Source: RGIG1995 sp045587445 (lineage in GTDB: Bacteria > Bacillota > Clostridia > Oscillospirales > CAG-272). Taken from it: a stretch of DNA of 64,000 nucleotides. A program made the position numbers and the translations under genes. Location of the stretch: assembly GCA_045587445.1 (NCBI GenBank), contig JAZNCH010000002.1, forward strand, positions 43,549 to 107,548, given 5' to 3'. Below are positions 51,716-60,545 of the stretch, piece after piece; position 1 is the first letter of the stretch, and every line of letters begins with the position of its first letter. A model generated the notes under the pieces. The model saw only the letters and a program-made list of their open reading frames with translations. It had not been told where the DNA came from and made no database searches.

Positions 51716-52075
51716 ATGAAAACATATAACAAAAATAATATTTCTCTTGCAAAACAGTTACGAAAGAATCAAACAAAATGGGAAAATGATTTGTGGTATA
51801 AATTTTTAAGAAATTACCCAATACGTTTTCAAAGACAAAAAGTAATAGGTAATTATATTGCAGATTTTTACTGTGCAAAAGCGAGACTTGTTATAGAACT
51901 TGACGGTTATTATCATACAACCGAAGCACAGTATAATGAAGATAAAGAGAGAACAGAAAATTTAAATAGAATGAATCTAACGGTGCTTAGATTTAAAAAC
52001 AGCGATATAGAATTTGATTTTAAAAAAGTATGTAATCAAATTGATTCGATTGTAAGCAAACTTATTTTACAGTAA
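51716..52075 (+). CDS. DUF559 (Vsr/PD-(D/E)XK nuclease-fold) protein
   Basis: The 119-residue product is a full DUF559 domain: RKNQTKWENDLWYKFLRN, RFQRQKVIGNYIADFYC and RLVIELDGYYH. The likely metal site includes E23, D50, E61 and D63, with H67 nearby, as in the restriction-endonuclease-like fold related to Vsr. No Shine-Dalgarno is visible; CCTCCTG lies where a GGAGG would be expected on the other strand. It starts 35 bases after the right modular repeat and ends 40 bases before gyrA. The nuclease role is inferred from fold, and its target is unknown. Confidence 0.9.
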   Translation: MKTYNKNNISLAKQLRKNQTKWENDLWYKFLRNYPIRFQRQKVIGNYIADFYCAKARLVIELDGYYHTTEAQYNEDKERTENLNRMNLTVLRFKNSDIEFDFKKVCNQIDSIVSKLILQ

Positions 52076-52115
52076 ACAATAACATCTTATAAAAAAGAAT
52101 CCGAAAGGTGAAAAA

Positions 52116-54587
52116 ATGGAAACTAACGAAAACTTGGAATTCGCTAATCAAAAAATATTAGATGTAGGATTGTCAAAAGAGGTAAAGAAATCGTTTATTG
52201 ACTATTCTATGAGCGTTATTATGTCCCGTGCGCTTCCCGACGTAAGAGACGGCTTGAAGCCTGTACACAGACGTATACTTTACGCTATGTACGAAGACCA
52301 CCTTACACACGACAAGGACTTCAGAAAGTCTGCTACTACCGTTGGTAACGTGCTGGGTCGTTATCACCCTCACGGTGACGCTGCCGTATACGATACAATG
52401 GTAAGATTGGCGCAGACGTTCTCACTCCGTTATCCTCTTATTGAAGGACAGGGTAACTTTGGTAACATAGACGGCGACGGCGCTGCTGCATACCGTTATA
52501 CCGAAGCAAGAATGCACCGTATCGCCAATGAAATGATGAGCGATATTGAAAAAGACGTAGTTGACTTTATGCCCAACTTTGACAATAAGCTGAAGGAGCC
52601 TACCGTTCTTCCTGCGAGATTTCCCAATTTGTTGGTAAACGGTTCTATCGGTATTGCCGTCGGTATGGCTACGAATATTCCGCCTCATAACCTTAACGAA
52701 GTTATTGACGGAACTATTTTCCTTATGGAAAATCCCGATGCCGAGATAACACAGTTAATGGAATTTATAAAGGGTCCCGACTTCCCGACGGGTGCTACGA
52801 TATGCGGAACTACAGGTATTTATTCGGCATATACGACAGGTAAGGGCAGAATAATTGTAAGAGCGAAGACTGTAATCGAAGAAGAAAAGCACAGAATTAT
52901 TATAACCGAGATTCCTTATCAGGTTAATAAGACGACACTTAAGGCGACACTTGCAGAGTGCGTTAAGGACAAGCGTGTAGAAGGTATCCGCGATATTCGC
53001 GACGAGTCTTCGGGCAGAACGGGTATTCGTATAGTTATCGACTGCCGTCAGGACGCAAACTGTCAGATAATACTTAATCAGCTTTATAAATATACTCAGT
53101 TACAGGATACCTGCGCTGTAAATATGTTGGCTCTGGTAAACAACATTCCGAGAGTGCTTAACTTAAAGGAAATGTTGAGCTACTATATCGAGCATCAAAA
53201 AGAGGTTATCGTAAGAAGAACCAAGTTTGAACTTGAAAAGGCACTCCACGAGGCTCATATTAATGAGGGTTATAAGATAGCTACCGATAATATTGACGAG
53301 GTTATTCATATAATCAGAGCTTCGGCATCAATCCCCGACGCTAAGGCAAACCTTATGGAACGCTTTGGACTTTCGGAAATACAGGCACAGGCTATAGTTG
53401 AAATGACTCTCGGACGTCTTTCCGGTCTTGAAAGACAAAAGGTTGAGGACAGACTTGCAAAGCTTTATGCTATGATTGAAGAATTCAGAGCTATTCTTGC
53501 AGATGAAAATAAGGTTATTGAAATAGTTAAGAATGACTTAATTGAAATAAAAGAAAAATACGGCGACGCAAGAAAGACACAGTGCGTTCCCTTGGAAGAA
53601 GAAATTGTACTTGAAGACTTGATTGAGAGACACAGATGTCTTATTACACTTTCACATGCGGGATATATTAAGCGTCGTGCGGCTGATACTTATACTGCAC
53701 AGAACAGAGGCGGTAAGGGTATAATCGGTATGACGACTAAGGAAGAAGACTTTGTTGAGATGGTGGTTTCTGCCGACAGCCACTCGAACTTAATGATGTT
53801 TACACAAAAGGGTAAGGTATTTACTAAGAAGGCATATCTTATTCCGGAGGCTGGCAGAACGGCAAAGGGTACAAATATTGCAAATATTCTTGAAATTGAT
53901 AAAGACGATAAGATTACCGCAATGATAGATATGGAAAGCTTTGATATGGGCGGCTTCTTGACTATGGTAACAAGAAACGGTATAATCAAACGTACGCCTG
54001 TTGAAGAATATGCATATCAAAGAAAGGGCGGTAAGAAGGCAATTAATCTTGACGAGGGGGACGAGCTTGTATTCGTTGCTCATACGACGGGTGAAAACGA
54101 GGTAGTTGTTGCTACGAGAAACGGACTTGCTGTACGTTTTGAAGAAGAAAAGGCAAGAAGCGTAGGCAGAACTTCTCGTGGTGTTATTGCTATAAGACTT
54201 ACAGACGGTGATGCTGTTGCAGGTGCGGCAATTGTTGACGATAGCAAGAAGCTGTTGTTTATAACAGAAAAAGGCTTTGGAAAGAAGACAGAGTTTGAAA
54301 ACTTCCCGGCTCATAACAGAGGCGGTAAGGGTGTTATCTGTCATAAGGTTACCGAAAAGACAGGCAGAATTGCAAATATTGCTCCCGTTAGTGAAAATGA
54401 AGATATTATGCTTATTACAAACGACGGTACTATTATAAGAACACCGGTATCGGGTATTTCCACATACGGCAGAACGGCTGCGGGTGTAATTGTAATGAGA
54501 CTTTCGGAAAATGCGTCTATAGTAAGCTTTGCAAAGGTTCAGAAAGAAGAAGAGGAAGAAAATGAAGCTTCGGAATCTAACGAGTAA
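52116..54587 (+). CDS. gyrA: DNA gyrase subunit A
   Basis: GyrA cuts and rejoins DNA during supercoiling. The 823-residue protein has the catalytic tyrosine in AAAYRYTEARM (Tyr128), the HPHGDAAVYD quinolone-determining region (84-93), and a C-terminal set of beta-pinwheel blades with the GyrA-box NRGGKG repeats. The residue matching E. coli Ser83 is Ala89. The tail is very acidic. Its last 26 bases overlap a lipoprotein gene. Confidence 0.98.
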   Translation: METNENLEFANQKILDVGLSKEVKKSFIDYSMSVIMSRALPDVRDGLKPVHRRILYAMYEDHLTHDKDFRKSATTVGNVLGRYHPHGDAAVYDTMVRLAQTFSLRYPLIEGQGNFGNIDGDGAAAYRYTEARMHRIANEMMSDIEKDVVDFMPNFDNKLKEPTVLPARFPNLLVNGSIGIAVGMATNIPPHNLNEVIDGTIFLMENPDAEITQLMEFIKGPDFPTGATICGTTGIYSAYTTGKGRIIVRAKTVIEEEKHRIIITEIPYQVNKTTLKATLAECVKDKRVEGIRDIRDESSGRTGIRIVIDCRQDANCQIILNQLYKYTQLQDTCAVNMLALVNNIPRVLNLKEMLSYYIEHQKEVIVRRTKFELEKALHEAHINEGYKIATDNIDEVIHIIRASASIPDAKANLMERFGLSEIQAQAIVEMTLGRLSGLERQKVEDRLAKLYAMIEEFRAILADENKVIEIVKNDLIEIKEKYGDARKTQCVPLEEEIVLEDLIERHRCLITLSHAGYIKRRAADTYTAQNRGGKGIIGMTTKEEDFVEMVVSADSHSNLMMFTQKGKVFTKKAYLIPEAGRTAKGTNIANILEIDKDDKITAMIDMESFDMGGFLTMVTRNGIIKRTPVEEYAYQRKGGKKAINLDEGDELVFVAHTTGENEVVVATRNGLAVRFEEEKARSVGRTSRGVIAIRLTDGDAVAGAAIVDDSKKLLFITEKGFGKKTEFENFPAHNRGGKGVICHKVTEKTGRIANIAPVSENEDIMLITNDGTIIRTPVSGISTYGRTAAGVIVMRLSENASIVSFAKVQKEEEEENEASESNE

Positions 54588-55110
54588 GACTTTACTTTGC
54601 TTGTGTTTGGTGCTGAGTTTAGTAATGTGTTCTTGCAGCGGCGGAAATATGACCGACGAATCCGTAAGGGCAGAGCTTGAAAGACTTTTACCCCTATCTT
54701 ATGAAATGAACGAGATATTTTGGGGAAAGGGCTTAGCATTTAACGACGACGGCTCAAACAACAGATTTATGACAGTAACTGAAGACTGCGAATACAAGAC
54801 TATAGAAGAAATAATAACCAAGGCGTCAGAGGTTTTTTCAGAGGAGTATATCGCTATTATAAGAGATGCGATATTTACGAACAGCGATGATATAGACCCG
54901 CGATATATAGACGTTGACGGAAAGCTTATGGCTGATAAGAATAATAAGGGCTTTAACATCAAGGGGAATATCAAGATAGACAGCGCGGTTATTAAGAAAC
55001 AAAACAGAGGAATGGTTTTAATTTCCGCAGAATATGAAGACGGCGGAAAGACGGAACTGACTTTGGTTTTGCAAGACGGAAAATGGTTTTTGAACAGTCC
55101 GACGTACTAA
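54562..55110 (+). CDS. Small lipoprotein overlapping gyrA
   Basis: The 182-residue product starts MKLRNLTSKTLL, a hydrophobic core and a lipobox at SLVMC-S. The mature part is soluble and acidic and ends with YEDGGKTELTLVLQDGKWF, which looks like a small NTF2- or DUF4829-like fold; I am not certain. The ATG at 54562 has GAAGAGG upstream and lies inside the gyrA coding region, so the two are translationally coupled. tyrS follows 48 bases later. Confidence 0.75.
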   Translation: MKLRNLTSKTLLCLCLVLSLVMCSCSGGNMTDESVRAELERLLPLSYEMNEIFWGKGLAFNDDGSNNRFMTVTEDCEYKTIEEIITKASEVFSEEYIAIIRDAIFTNSDDIDPRYIDVDGKLMADKNNKGFNIKGNIKIDSAVIKKQNRGMVLISAEYEDGGKTELTLVLQDGKWFLNSPTY

Positions 55111-55158
55111 AGAATTAGTTAACAATATGTGTTTTATATACCTTAGGAGGAAGACAAA

Positions 55159-56382
55159 ATGGGAATTTATGAAGAACTTCAAGCGAGAGGGCTTATTGCA
55201 CAGGTAACAGATGAGCCCCAGATACGCGACCTTGTAAACAATGGCAAGGCAAAGTTCTATATAGGCTTTGACTGTACGGCAGACAGCTTGACAGCAGGAC
55301 ATTTTATGGCGCTTACACTTATGAAGCGTTTGCAGATGGCGGGAAATACACCGATAGCTCTTATCGGCGGCGGTACGACTATGATAGGCGACCCCTCGGG
55401 ACGTACCGATATGAGAAAGATGCTTACAAAAGAGGACATTGACCACAATGCAGAATGCTTTAAGCGCCAGATGGAAAGATTTATTGAATTCGGCGAAGGC
55501 AAGGCTATGATGATAAACAACGCTGATTGGCTTCTCAAGCTAAATTACGTTGATATGCTCCGCGAGGTTGGTGCTTGCTTCTCTGTAAACAATATGCTCA
55601 GAGCAGAGTGTTATAAGCAAAGAATGGAAAAGGGACTTTCATTCCTTGAATTTAACTATATGATAATGCAGTCCTATGACTTCTATTATCTATATAAGAA
55701 TTATGATTGTAACTTACAGTTCGGCGGAGACGACCAGTGGTCCAATATGCTCGGCGGTACTGAGCTTATCAGACGTAAGCTTGGTAAAGATGCAAACGCT
55801 ATGACCATTACGCTTCTTACAGACTCGCAGGGCAAGAAGATGGGTAAGACTGCAGGTAACGCCGTATGGCTCGATCCCAATAAGACTTCTCCTTTTGAAT
55901 TTTATCAGTATTGGAGAAACGTTGGCGATGCTGACGTTATGAAGTGCATTAAGATGCTTACTTTCCTTCCCCTTGAAGAAATTGATGCAATGGAAAAATG
56001 GGAAGATAACCGTATCAACGAAAAGAAAGACATTCTCGCATTTGAACTTACAGCTCTCGTTCACGGTAAAGAAGAGGCTGAAAAGGCAAGAGAAGCTTCG
56101 CGTTCATTGTTCTCGGGCAACGGCGGCGATGATTCGAATATGCCTACTACCGAAATAGCGGCAGCTGATGCAGAAAACGGTATGAATATCGTTGACCTTA
56201 TGATTGTATGCGGACTTGCTGCAAGCCGAGGTGAAGCTAAGAGACTTATTCAGCAGGGCGGCGTTTCAGTTGACGGCGAAAAGGTTGCATCTATGGATGC
56301 AGTTATTTCAGCCGATGCACTTAAAGCAGGTGCAAAGATCCGTAAGGGTAAAAAGATTTTCCACAAGGCTATAGTTAAGTAA
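55159..56382 (+). CDS. tyrS: Tyrosyl-tRNA synthetase
   Basis: TyrS charges tRNA-Tyr. The 407-residue protein has the class I core with Thr40 and the HIGH-type segment DSLTAGHF (42-49), FGGDDQW for tyrosine binding, KKMGKT (226-231) as the KMSKS-type loop, and a C-terminal S4 domain (RGEAKRLIQQGGVSVDGEK). The first His of HIGH, His45 in the B. stearothermophilus enzyme, is Thr45 here. TAGGAGG precedes the ATG. There is no T-box leader; the gap to the lipoprotein gene is only 48 bases. Confidence 0.96.
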   Translation: MGIYEELQARGLIAQVTDEPQIRDLVNNGKAKFYIGFDCTADSLTAGHFMALTLMKRLQMAGNTPIALIGGGTTMIGDPSGRTDMRKMLTKEDIDHNAECFKRQMERFIEFGEGKAMMINNADWLLKLNYVDMLREVGACFSVNNMLRAECYKQRMEKGLSFLEFNYMIMQSYDFYYLYKNYDCNLQFGGDDQWSNMLGGTELIRRKLGKDANAMTITLLTDSQGKKMGKTAGNAVWLDPNKTSPFEFYQYWRNVGDADVMKCIKMLTFLPLEEIDAMEKWEDNRINEKKDILAFELTALVHGKEEAEKAREASRSLFSGNGGDDSNMPTTEIAAADAENGMNIVDLMIVCGLAASRGEAKRLIQQGGVSVDGEKVASMDAVISADALKAGAKIRKGKKIFHKAIVK

Positions 56383-56421
56383 TTTGACTTGGAAACTTTT
56401 TAAAAAAATTCCAAAAAAAAC

Positions 56422-56451
56422 AAATACACGGGCGAAAGTCCGTGTATTTTT
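56422..56451 (+). terminator. tyrS terminator
   Basis: AAATACACGG and CCGTGTATTT pair perfectly and are followed by T residues. Confidence 0.9.
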
Positions 56452-56470
56452 ATAATTGGATAGTACATTA

Positions 56471-56499
56471 GATATGGGTGGGCTTCGCCCACCCATATC
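56471..56499. terminator. Terminator of the aminotransferase gene
   Basis: GATATGGGTGGGC and GCCCACCCATATC are perfect 13-base arms around TTC. The stem is strong but the T tract is modest on either strand. Confidence 0.75.
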
Positions 56500-56505
56500 A
56501 TGTTT

Positions 56506-57786
56506 TTATTTACTTTCAAGTAACTTTTCAACAGCCGCAAGTTTAACGCAAACACAGAGAACGCCGATAGCTTTCTTAAGCTCTTCGGGAGTAGGATAGG
56601 AAGGAGCGATACGGAGGTTTCTATCTCTGGGGTCGTTATTATAGGGGTAGGTAGCACCCGCATTAGTGAGAGTAACACCTGCTTCTTTAGCGAGAGTATG
56701 AGCTCTCTTAGCACAGCCGTCCATAACATCAAGGCTAATGAAGTAACCGCCATTGGGGTTAACCCATTCAGCAATACCGAGACCTGCAAATTCTTTTTCA
56801 AAGGTATCGGAAACTGCATCAAACTTGGGTTTAAGACAAGCACCGTGCTTTTTCATATGTTCAAGAACGTTTTCGGGAGTCTTGAAGAACTTAACGTGGC
56901 GGAGCTGATGAATCTTATCGTAGCTTATGGTCTGAACTGTCATCTGCTTTTTGATATAGTCGATATTATTCTTACTTGCAAAAATAAACGCTACGCCGCC
57001 GCCGGGGTATGTGATTTTAGAGGTAGAGGAGAATTCGAAGAAAATATCCTCGTTACCTGCTTTGTGAGCTTCTTCATAAATATTAAGGAGTTTTTCGTCT
57101 TCGCCGATAGTATGGATATAGTATGCGTTATCCCAGAAGATACGGAAGTCATCAGCTTTAGGTTTAAGAGCAGCGAGACGGCGAACTGTCTCGTCGGAAT
57201 AAGTTATACCCTGAGGGTTGCTGTACTTCGGAACGCACCAAATACCCTTGATTGTTTCGTCATTTGCAACTAATTCTTCGATTTTATCCATATCGGGACC
57301 TGTAGGAGTCATTTCGATATTAATCATTTCAAAACCGAAACGTTCGCAGATAGAGAAGTGTCTGTCATATCCGGGAACAGGGCAGAGCCATTTAAGCTTT
57401 TCCTGTTTACCCCAAGGCTTTTTCGCGCCGGGGAGACCGAAGATATAAGCTCTTGCAAAAGCATCGTACATAAGGTTAAGACTGGAGTTACCGCAAGCGA
57501 TAACGTTTTCGGCGGGAACGCCGAAAAGTTCACCGAACATTTCTCTGATTTCGGAAATACCTTCAAGAATACCATAGTTACGGTAGTCGGTGCCGTTTTC
57601 GCCTCTTGTATCTTTTGTATCAGTTATAGCGGTAAGAATACCGTCGGAAATGTCAACCTGAGCGGGTGCGGGCTTACCTCTTGACATATCGAGTTTAAGT
57701 TCTAAAGCTTTAAGGTTTTCATATTCTGCTTGGAGCTTTTCTTTAAGATTAAGTAATTCATTTTTTGAAAGTTCTGAATATTTCAT
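56506..57786 (-). CDS. Aspartate aminotransferase-like PLP enzyme (subgroup Ic)
   Basis: The 426-residue enzyme belongs to the PF12897-type aspartate aminotransferases. RGKPAPAQVD at the start is the family's substrate strap, FWDNAYYIH holds the PLP-binding Asp and Tyr, and SSTSKITYPGGG holds the Schiff-base Lys. The ending NLRIAPSYPTPEELKKA has the arginine that binds the carboxylate. It is a single gene on the minus strand with its own promoter at 57841-57869 and links amino-acid and central metabolism. Confidence 0.9.
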   Translation of the reverse strand: MKYSELSKNELLNLKEKLQAEYENLKALELKLDMSRGKPAPAQVDISDGILTAITDTKDTRGENGTDYRNYGILEGISEIREMFGELFGVPAENVIACGNSSLNLMYDAFARAYIFGLPGAKKPWGKQEKLKWLCPVPGYDRHFSICERFGFEMINIEMTPTGPDMDKIEELVANDETIKGIWCVPKYSNPQGITYSDETVRRLAALKPKADDFRIFWDNAYYIHTIGEDEKLLNIYEEAHKAGNEDIFFEFSSTSKITYPGGGVAFIFASKNNIDYIKKQMTVQTISYDKIHQLRHVKFFKTPENVLEHMKKHGACLKPKFDAVSDTFEKEFAGLGIAEWVNPNGGYFISLDVMDGCAKRAHTLAKEAGVTLTNAGATYPYNNDPRDRNLRIAPSYPTPEELKKAIGVLCVCVKLAAVEKLLESK

Positions 57787-57840
57787 AGTTGTCTCCTCGT
57801 GAGAAAATTAAATATTTTTTATATAGATATATTAATATAT

Positions 57841-57869
57841 ATTATACAGAATAAAAATTGAAAATACAA
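57841..57869 (-). promoter_or_regulatory. Promoter of the aminotransferase gene
   Basis: TTGTAT and TATAAT are separated by 17 bases on the minus strand. Confidence 0.7.
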
Positions 57870-57897
57870 GGCATTTTGCCAAAAAACAAAAATATTT

Positions 57898-58860
57898 TTA
57901 TCTTCCTTGCAGTTTTTGCATACGAATATCTTTTCCGGCAAACAGAGTGATGTCAAAGAATCCAAAGAAGCGAGAGGTTATTCTGTCGGTATAGAGCTTA
58001 CGAAGGTCGTCGGAATTATAGTTTGTATTGATAATCATGCTTTTATTTGAATTAAGACGTGTATTTACAAGGTTATAGAGGCAAGAAACTGAAAATGGCG
58101 TATGCATTTCCGAACCCAAATCGTCTATGATAAGCAAATCACAGTTGAAGTATTTGTCGGTCAAGCCGTTTTGGTTTTTAAATTCTTCTTTTCCAAAGTC
58201 GGAAAAGATATTTTGCGCCGAGTCATAGACAACGTCAAAGCCTTTTTCGATAACAACTTTTGCAATTGACGTAGAAATATGAGTCTTACCTAAGCCGGTA
58301 GGGCCGAGCAACATAAGATTACCCGATTCTTTAGAGAAGCCTTGTGCATAGTTACGGCATTTTTCAATAGAGGCTTTCATATTTTCGTAATTTTGCGAAT
58401 TATCTTTATAGTACATCAAACTAAAGGTTTCAAATGACTGGTCTTTGAATAAATTACCGAGTCCCGAAGAATTTAACGCGTTTTTTGCAAGCTCGGCTTT
58501 AAAGCAATGGCACATTTTTAGACCCTTGTAACCTGTGTCCGAGCAGTCGGGGCATTGATATTTTATATCGGTGCAGTCGGCGGGAAGTCCATATTTTGCA
58601 ATAAGATTCTTTCTGTCTTCCTGAAGAGCAAGATTTTCTTCTTCAATAGCTTTTATGCGTTTTTCGAGGCCGTCTTTTCCTTTCATAGCCTCACTCATAA
58701 TATTTATGCTTGTTGCGCGAAGCTTATCGTCAATAGCCTTTATTTCGGGATATTTTTGGTGTATAACGGCAGTACGAGCTTCAGCGTCGGCAATAGCGTT
58801 AATTCTTTTATTTTCAAATTCGGTTTTTATTCTGTCAAAATCTTCACGTTTGTATGACAT
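57898..58860 (-). CDS. DnaI/DnaC-type helicase loader
   Basis: The AAA+ ATPase loads the replicative helicase onto DNA. The 320-residue protein has a coiled N-part (to about 95), a zinc-binding set at C103, C106, C117 and C119 (CPDC...CHC), a Walker A GPTGLGKTH at 186-194, Walker B LLIIDDLG at 242-249 and an arginine-finger region near SRFFGFF. It lies at the end of a Rex-like/DnaD/loader operon, 24 bases after the DnaD gene. DnaD and DnaI act together in the Gram-positive primosome. Confidence 0.9.
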   Translation of the reverse strand: MSYKREDFDRIKTEFENKRINAIADAEARTAVIHQKYPEIKAIDDKLRATSINIMSEAMKGKDGLEKRIKAIEEENLALQEDRKNLIAKYGLPADCTDIKYQCPDCSDTGYKGLKMCHCFKAELAKNALNSSGLGNLFKDQSFETFSLMYYKDNSQNYENMKASIEKCRNYAQGFSKESGNLMLLGPTGLGKTHISTSIAKVVIEKGFDVVYDSAQNIFSDFGKEEFKNQNGLTDKYFNCDLLIIDDLGSEMHTPFSVSCLYNLVNTRLNSNKSMIINTNYNSDDLRKLYTDRITSRFFGFFDITLFAGKDIRMQKLQGR

Positions 58861-58884
58861 AATGTAAATACTCCTTGTGAAATT

Positions 58885-59886
58885 TTACTGTTTGTTTTGC
58901 TCATCACTTAATTTTTGTATTTTTTCATAACTGTGTTTCAAAGCCGCTTCAAAAAATTCGTCAGTATCAAAGCTTGACTGAGAGGCTGCAACCTGTTCTT
59001 GTTTCTTTCTGTAATTAAATTCCAGTTCTTTAGCTTGTTCCAAGGTTGTGCAGCCTGCTTTATGCCAATTTAACATAATCTTGTTCGCATAGGGGATAGA
59101 AGCTTTATTGGTGGCATTAACCGTTATTTCATAGGCATATTCGACCATGTCCATAGTCATAGCATAGGTTTTCATCCATTTTTCAATAACAGCCTCTTCT
59201 TTAGCCGAGGGTTTTCGTTGGATACCGAATATACGAAGAACTTTGCCCTCGTAGCTATCGTATTCTTCTTTGTATTTTAGATATTCATAAAGCTTTTCTT
59301 CGGTATCAATTCCATTATCGTATATACTGTAGATGGTTTTTACGATGTAGGGGATAGTAGTTCTTGTCCCGTAGCCGTAAGCTCTTTTACAGTAGTTGAA
59401 TACCGACAGTATGTACTCTGCGGAAAGGCCGAGGTAGTCGTGGAGAGCGACAATTTTGTTTCTTTCGTGGAGATTAAATAGTGATTTTCCCGTAAGCTTT
59501 TGACATTCGTCGATAAGCAAGTTGAGGTCGGGATTTTTTTCCATAATAGCCGCTAAATCTTCGCCCGAATAAATAGGAACGTCGTGTTCAAGGTCAAGTT
59601 TTTTAGCAGTTTTTGTTTTTTTGGTGGAAGTCGTCTTATTTTTCGTTGAGTCTGCCAAAGTCAAAACCTCGGCACCTCGCCAGAACTGGAGAGCGATTAT
59701 AATATCGGTAAGGTCAAGGTTTGATATTTTTTGAATATCGTTTTCGTCAAATGACTCCTTGTCTCCCAGAGCCGAAGCGTAAAGCAAGACCTTTAATTCT
59801 ATTTCGGAAGCTGCCGGGAGCTTGCTTAACAGAGCATCTTTGGGCAAAGTTATTATATTTTCACTGTTTACAAATTTAAAAATCAT
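58885..59886 (-). CDS. DnaD-domain primosome protein
   Basis: The 333-residue protein has an N-terminal winged-helix-like part (LPKDALLSKLPAASEIELKV), a basic linker near 80-95, and two DnaD/DnaB_2 domains, the second with WMKTYAMTMDMVEYAYEITV and IPYANKIMLNWHKAG. These domains bind DNA and remodel it for helicase loading. It follows the Rex-like gene by 14 bases and precedes the loader, so the three genes form one operon. Confidence 0.88.
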   Translation of the reverse strand: MIFKFVNSENIITLPKDALLSKLPAASEIELKVLLYASALGDKESFDENDIQKISNLDLTDIIIALQFWRGAEVLTLADSTKNKTTSTKKTKTAKKLDLEHDVPIYSGEDLAAIMEKNPDLNLLIDECQKLTGKSLFNLHERNKIVALHDYLGLSAEYILSVFNYCKRAYGYGTRTTIPYIVKTIYSIYDNGIDTEEKLYEYLKYKEEYDSYEGKVLRIFGIQRKPSAKEEAVIEKWMKTYAMTMDMVEYAYEITVNATNKASIPYANKIMLNWHKAGCTTLEQAKELEFNYRKKQEQVAASQSSFDTDEFFEAALKHSYEKIQKLSDEQNKQ

Positions 59887-59900
59887 AGGATAATCCTTTT

Positions 59901-60539
59901 TTATTCATCTGTTTTTTTACGGTTGAGTTCAAAGCAAAGGGCCATAAGGGAGTCGTCAATCCAAATATTTTTTACAGGAATATCAAGGTCAAGCTTAATA
60001 TCCGAAAAGTTCCAAATACCTTTAATATCAAGTGTTTTTATAATTTCAACGGCATTTTTGGTAAAATTATTTTCAGTAGCCAAAACTACAATATCAATGG
60101 AATTATTTTTACAATATTCTTCAAAGGCTTGTAGAACCGAGCTGTCGGAGGTTTCAAAGGTTTTTTTCAAGGCGACCCCCTGTTTTATAAAGACGGGGCG
60201 CGCCGACAGCATAGTAATCATTTCCTTTGTGCCGAGTATAACGGCAGAGTATTCATCCCTTACCCCCGCAATATCAAGAATTGAGGTGTAGAGAGTTTTA
60301 ACATCATAGCCGTAACCCTTAAGCCCCGATGCACCAAAAGCCGAAAGGTCTTGTCTAATCTGGGAGGCTGTAAGGTTCATTAAATTTGCCAATTCTGTCG
60401 AGGAGGTTCTGTAGGAATTATTTTCGAGCAAACCTCTCAAGGTGCGCAGATAAAAGGGGAGTCTCATAGCCATTGACTTGGAAACACCGACAGAGTCAGT
60501 AATATTTTTTGATGTTTTTTTCCTAAATTTTCTATTCAC
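59901..60539 (-). CDS. Rex-like winged-helix protein with degenerate NAD-binding loop
   Basis: The first 80 residues are a canonical Rex winged helix (SYRTSSTELANLM, SQIRQDLSAFGASG, GYGYDVKTL), closer to textbook Rex than the rex gene at 3580. The Rossmann part, however, reads VILGTKEMITML where Rex has VGAGNLG, so the dinucleotide loop is lost. Later strands (DIVVLATENN, IKGIWNFSDI) are still recognisable. GTG at 60539 has AAAGGGG 7 bases upstream. It heads an operon with DnaD and a helicase loader, directly below a cluster of DnaA-box-like sites. Loss of NADH sensing is inference. Confidence 0.85.
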   Translation of the reverse strand: MNRKFRKKTSKNITDSVGVSKSMAMRLPFYLRTLRGLLENNSYRTSSTELANLMNLTASQIRQDLSAFGASGLKGYGYDVKTLYTSILDIAGVRDEYSAVILGTKEMITMLSARPVFIKQGVALKKTFETSDSSVLQAFEEYCKNNSIDIVVLATENNFTKNAVEIIKTLDIKGIWNFSDIKLDLDIPVKNIWIDDSLMALCFELNRKKTDE

Positions 60540-60545
60540 AAGCAA

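Noticed and set aside
55111..55158. T-box leader for tyrS
   Set aside because: The gap is only 48 bases and has no T-box core sequence or specifier stem.
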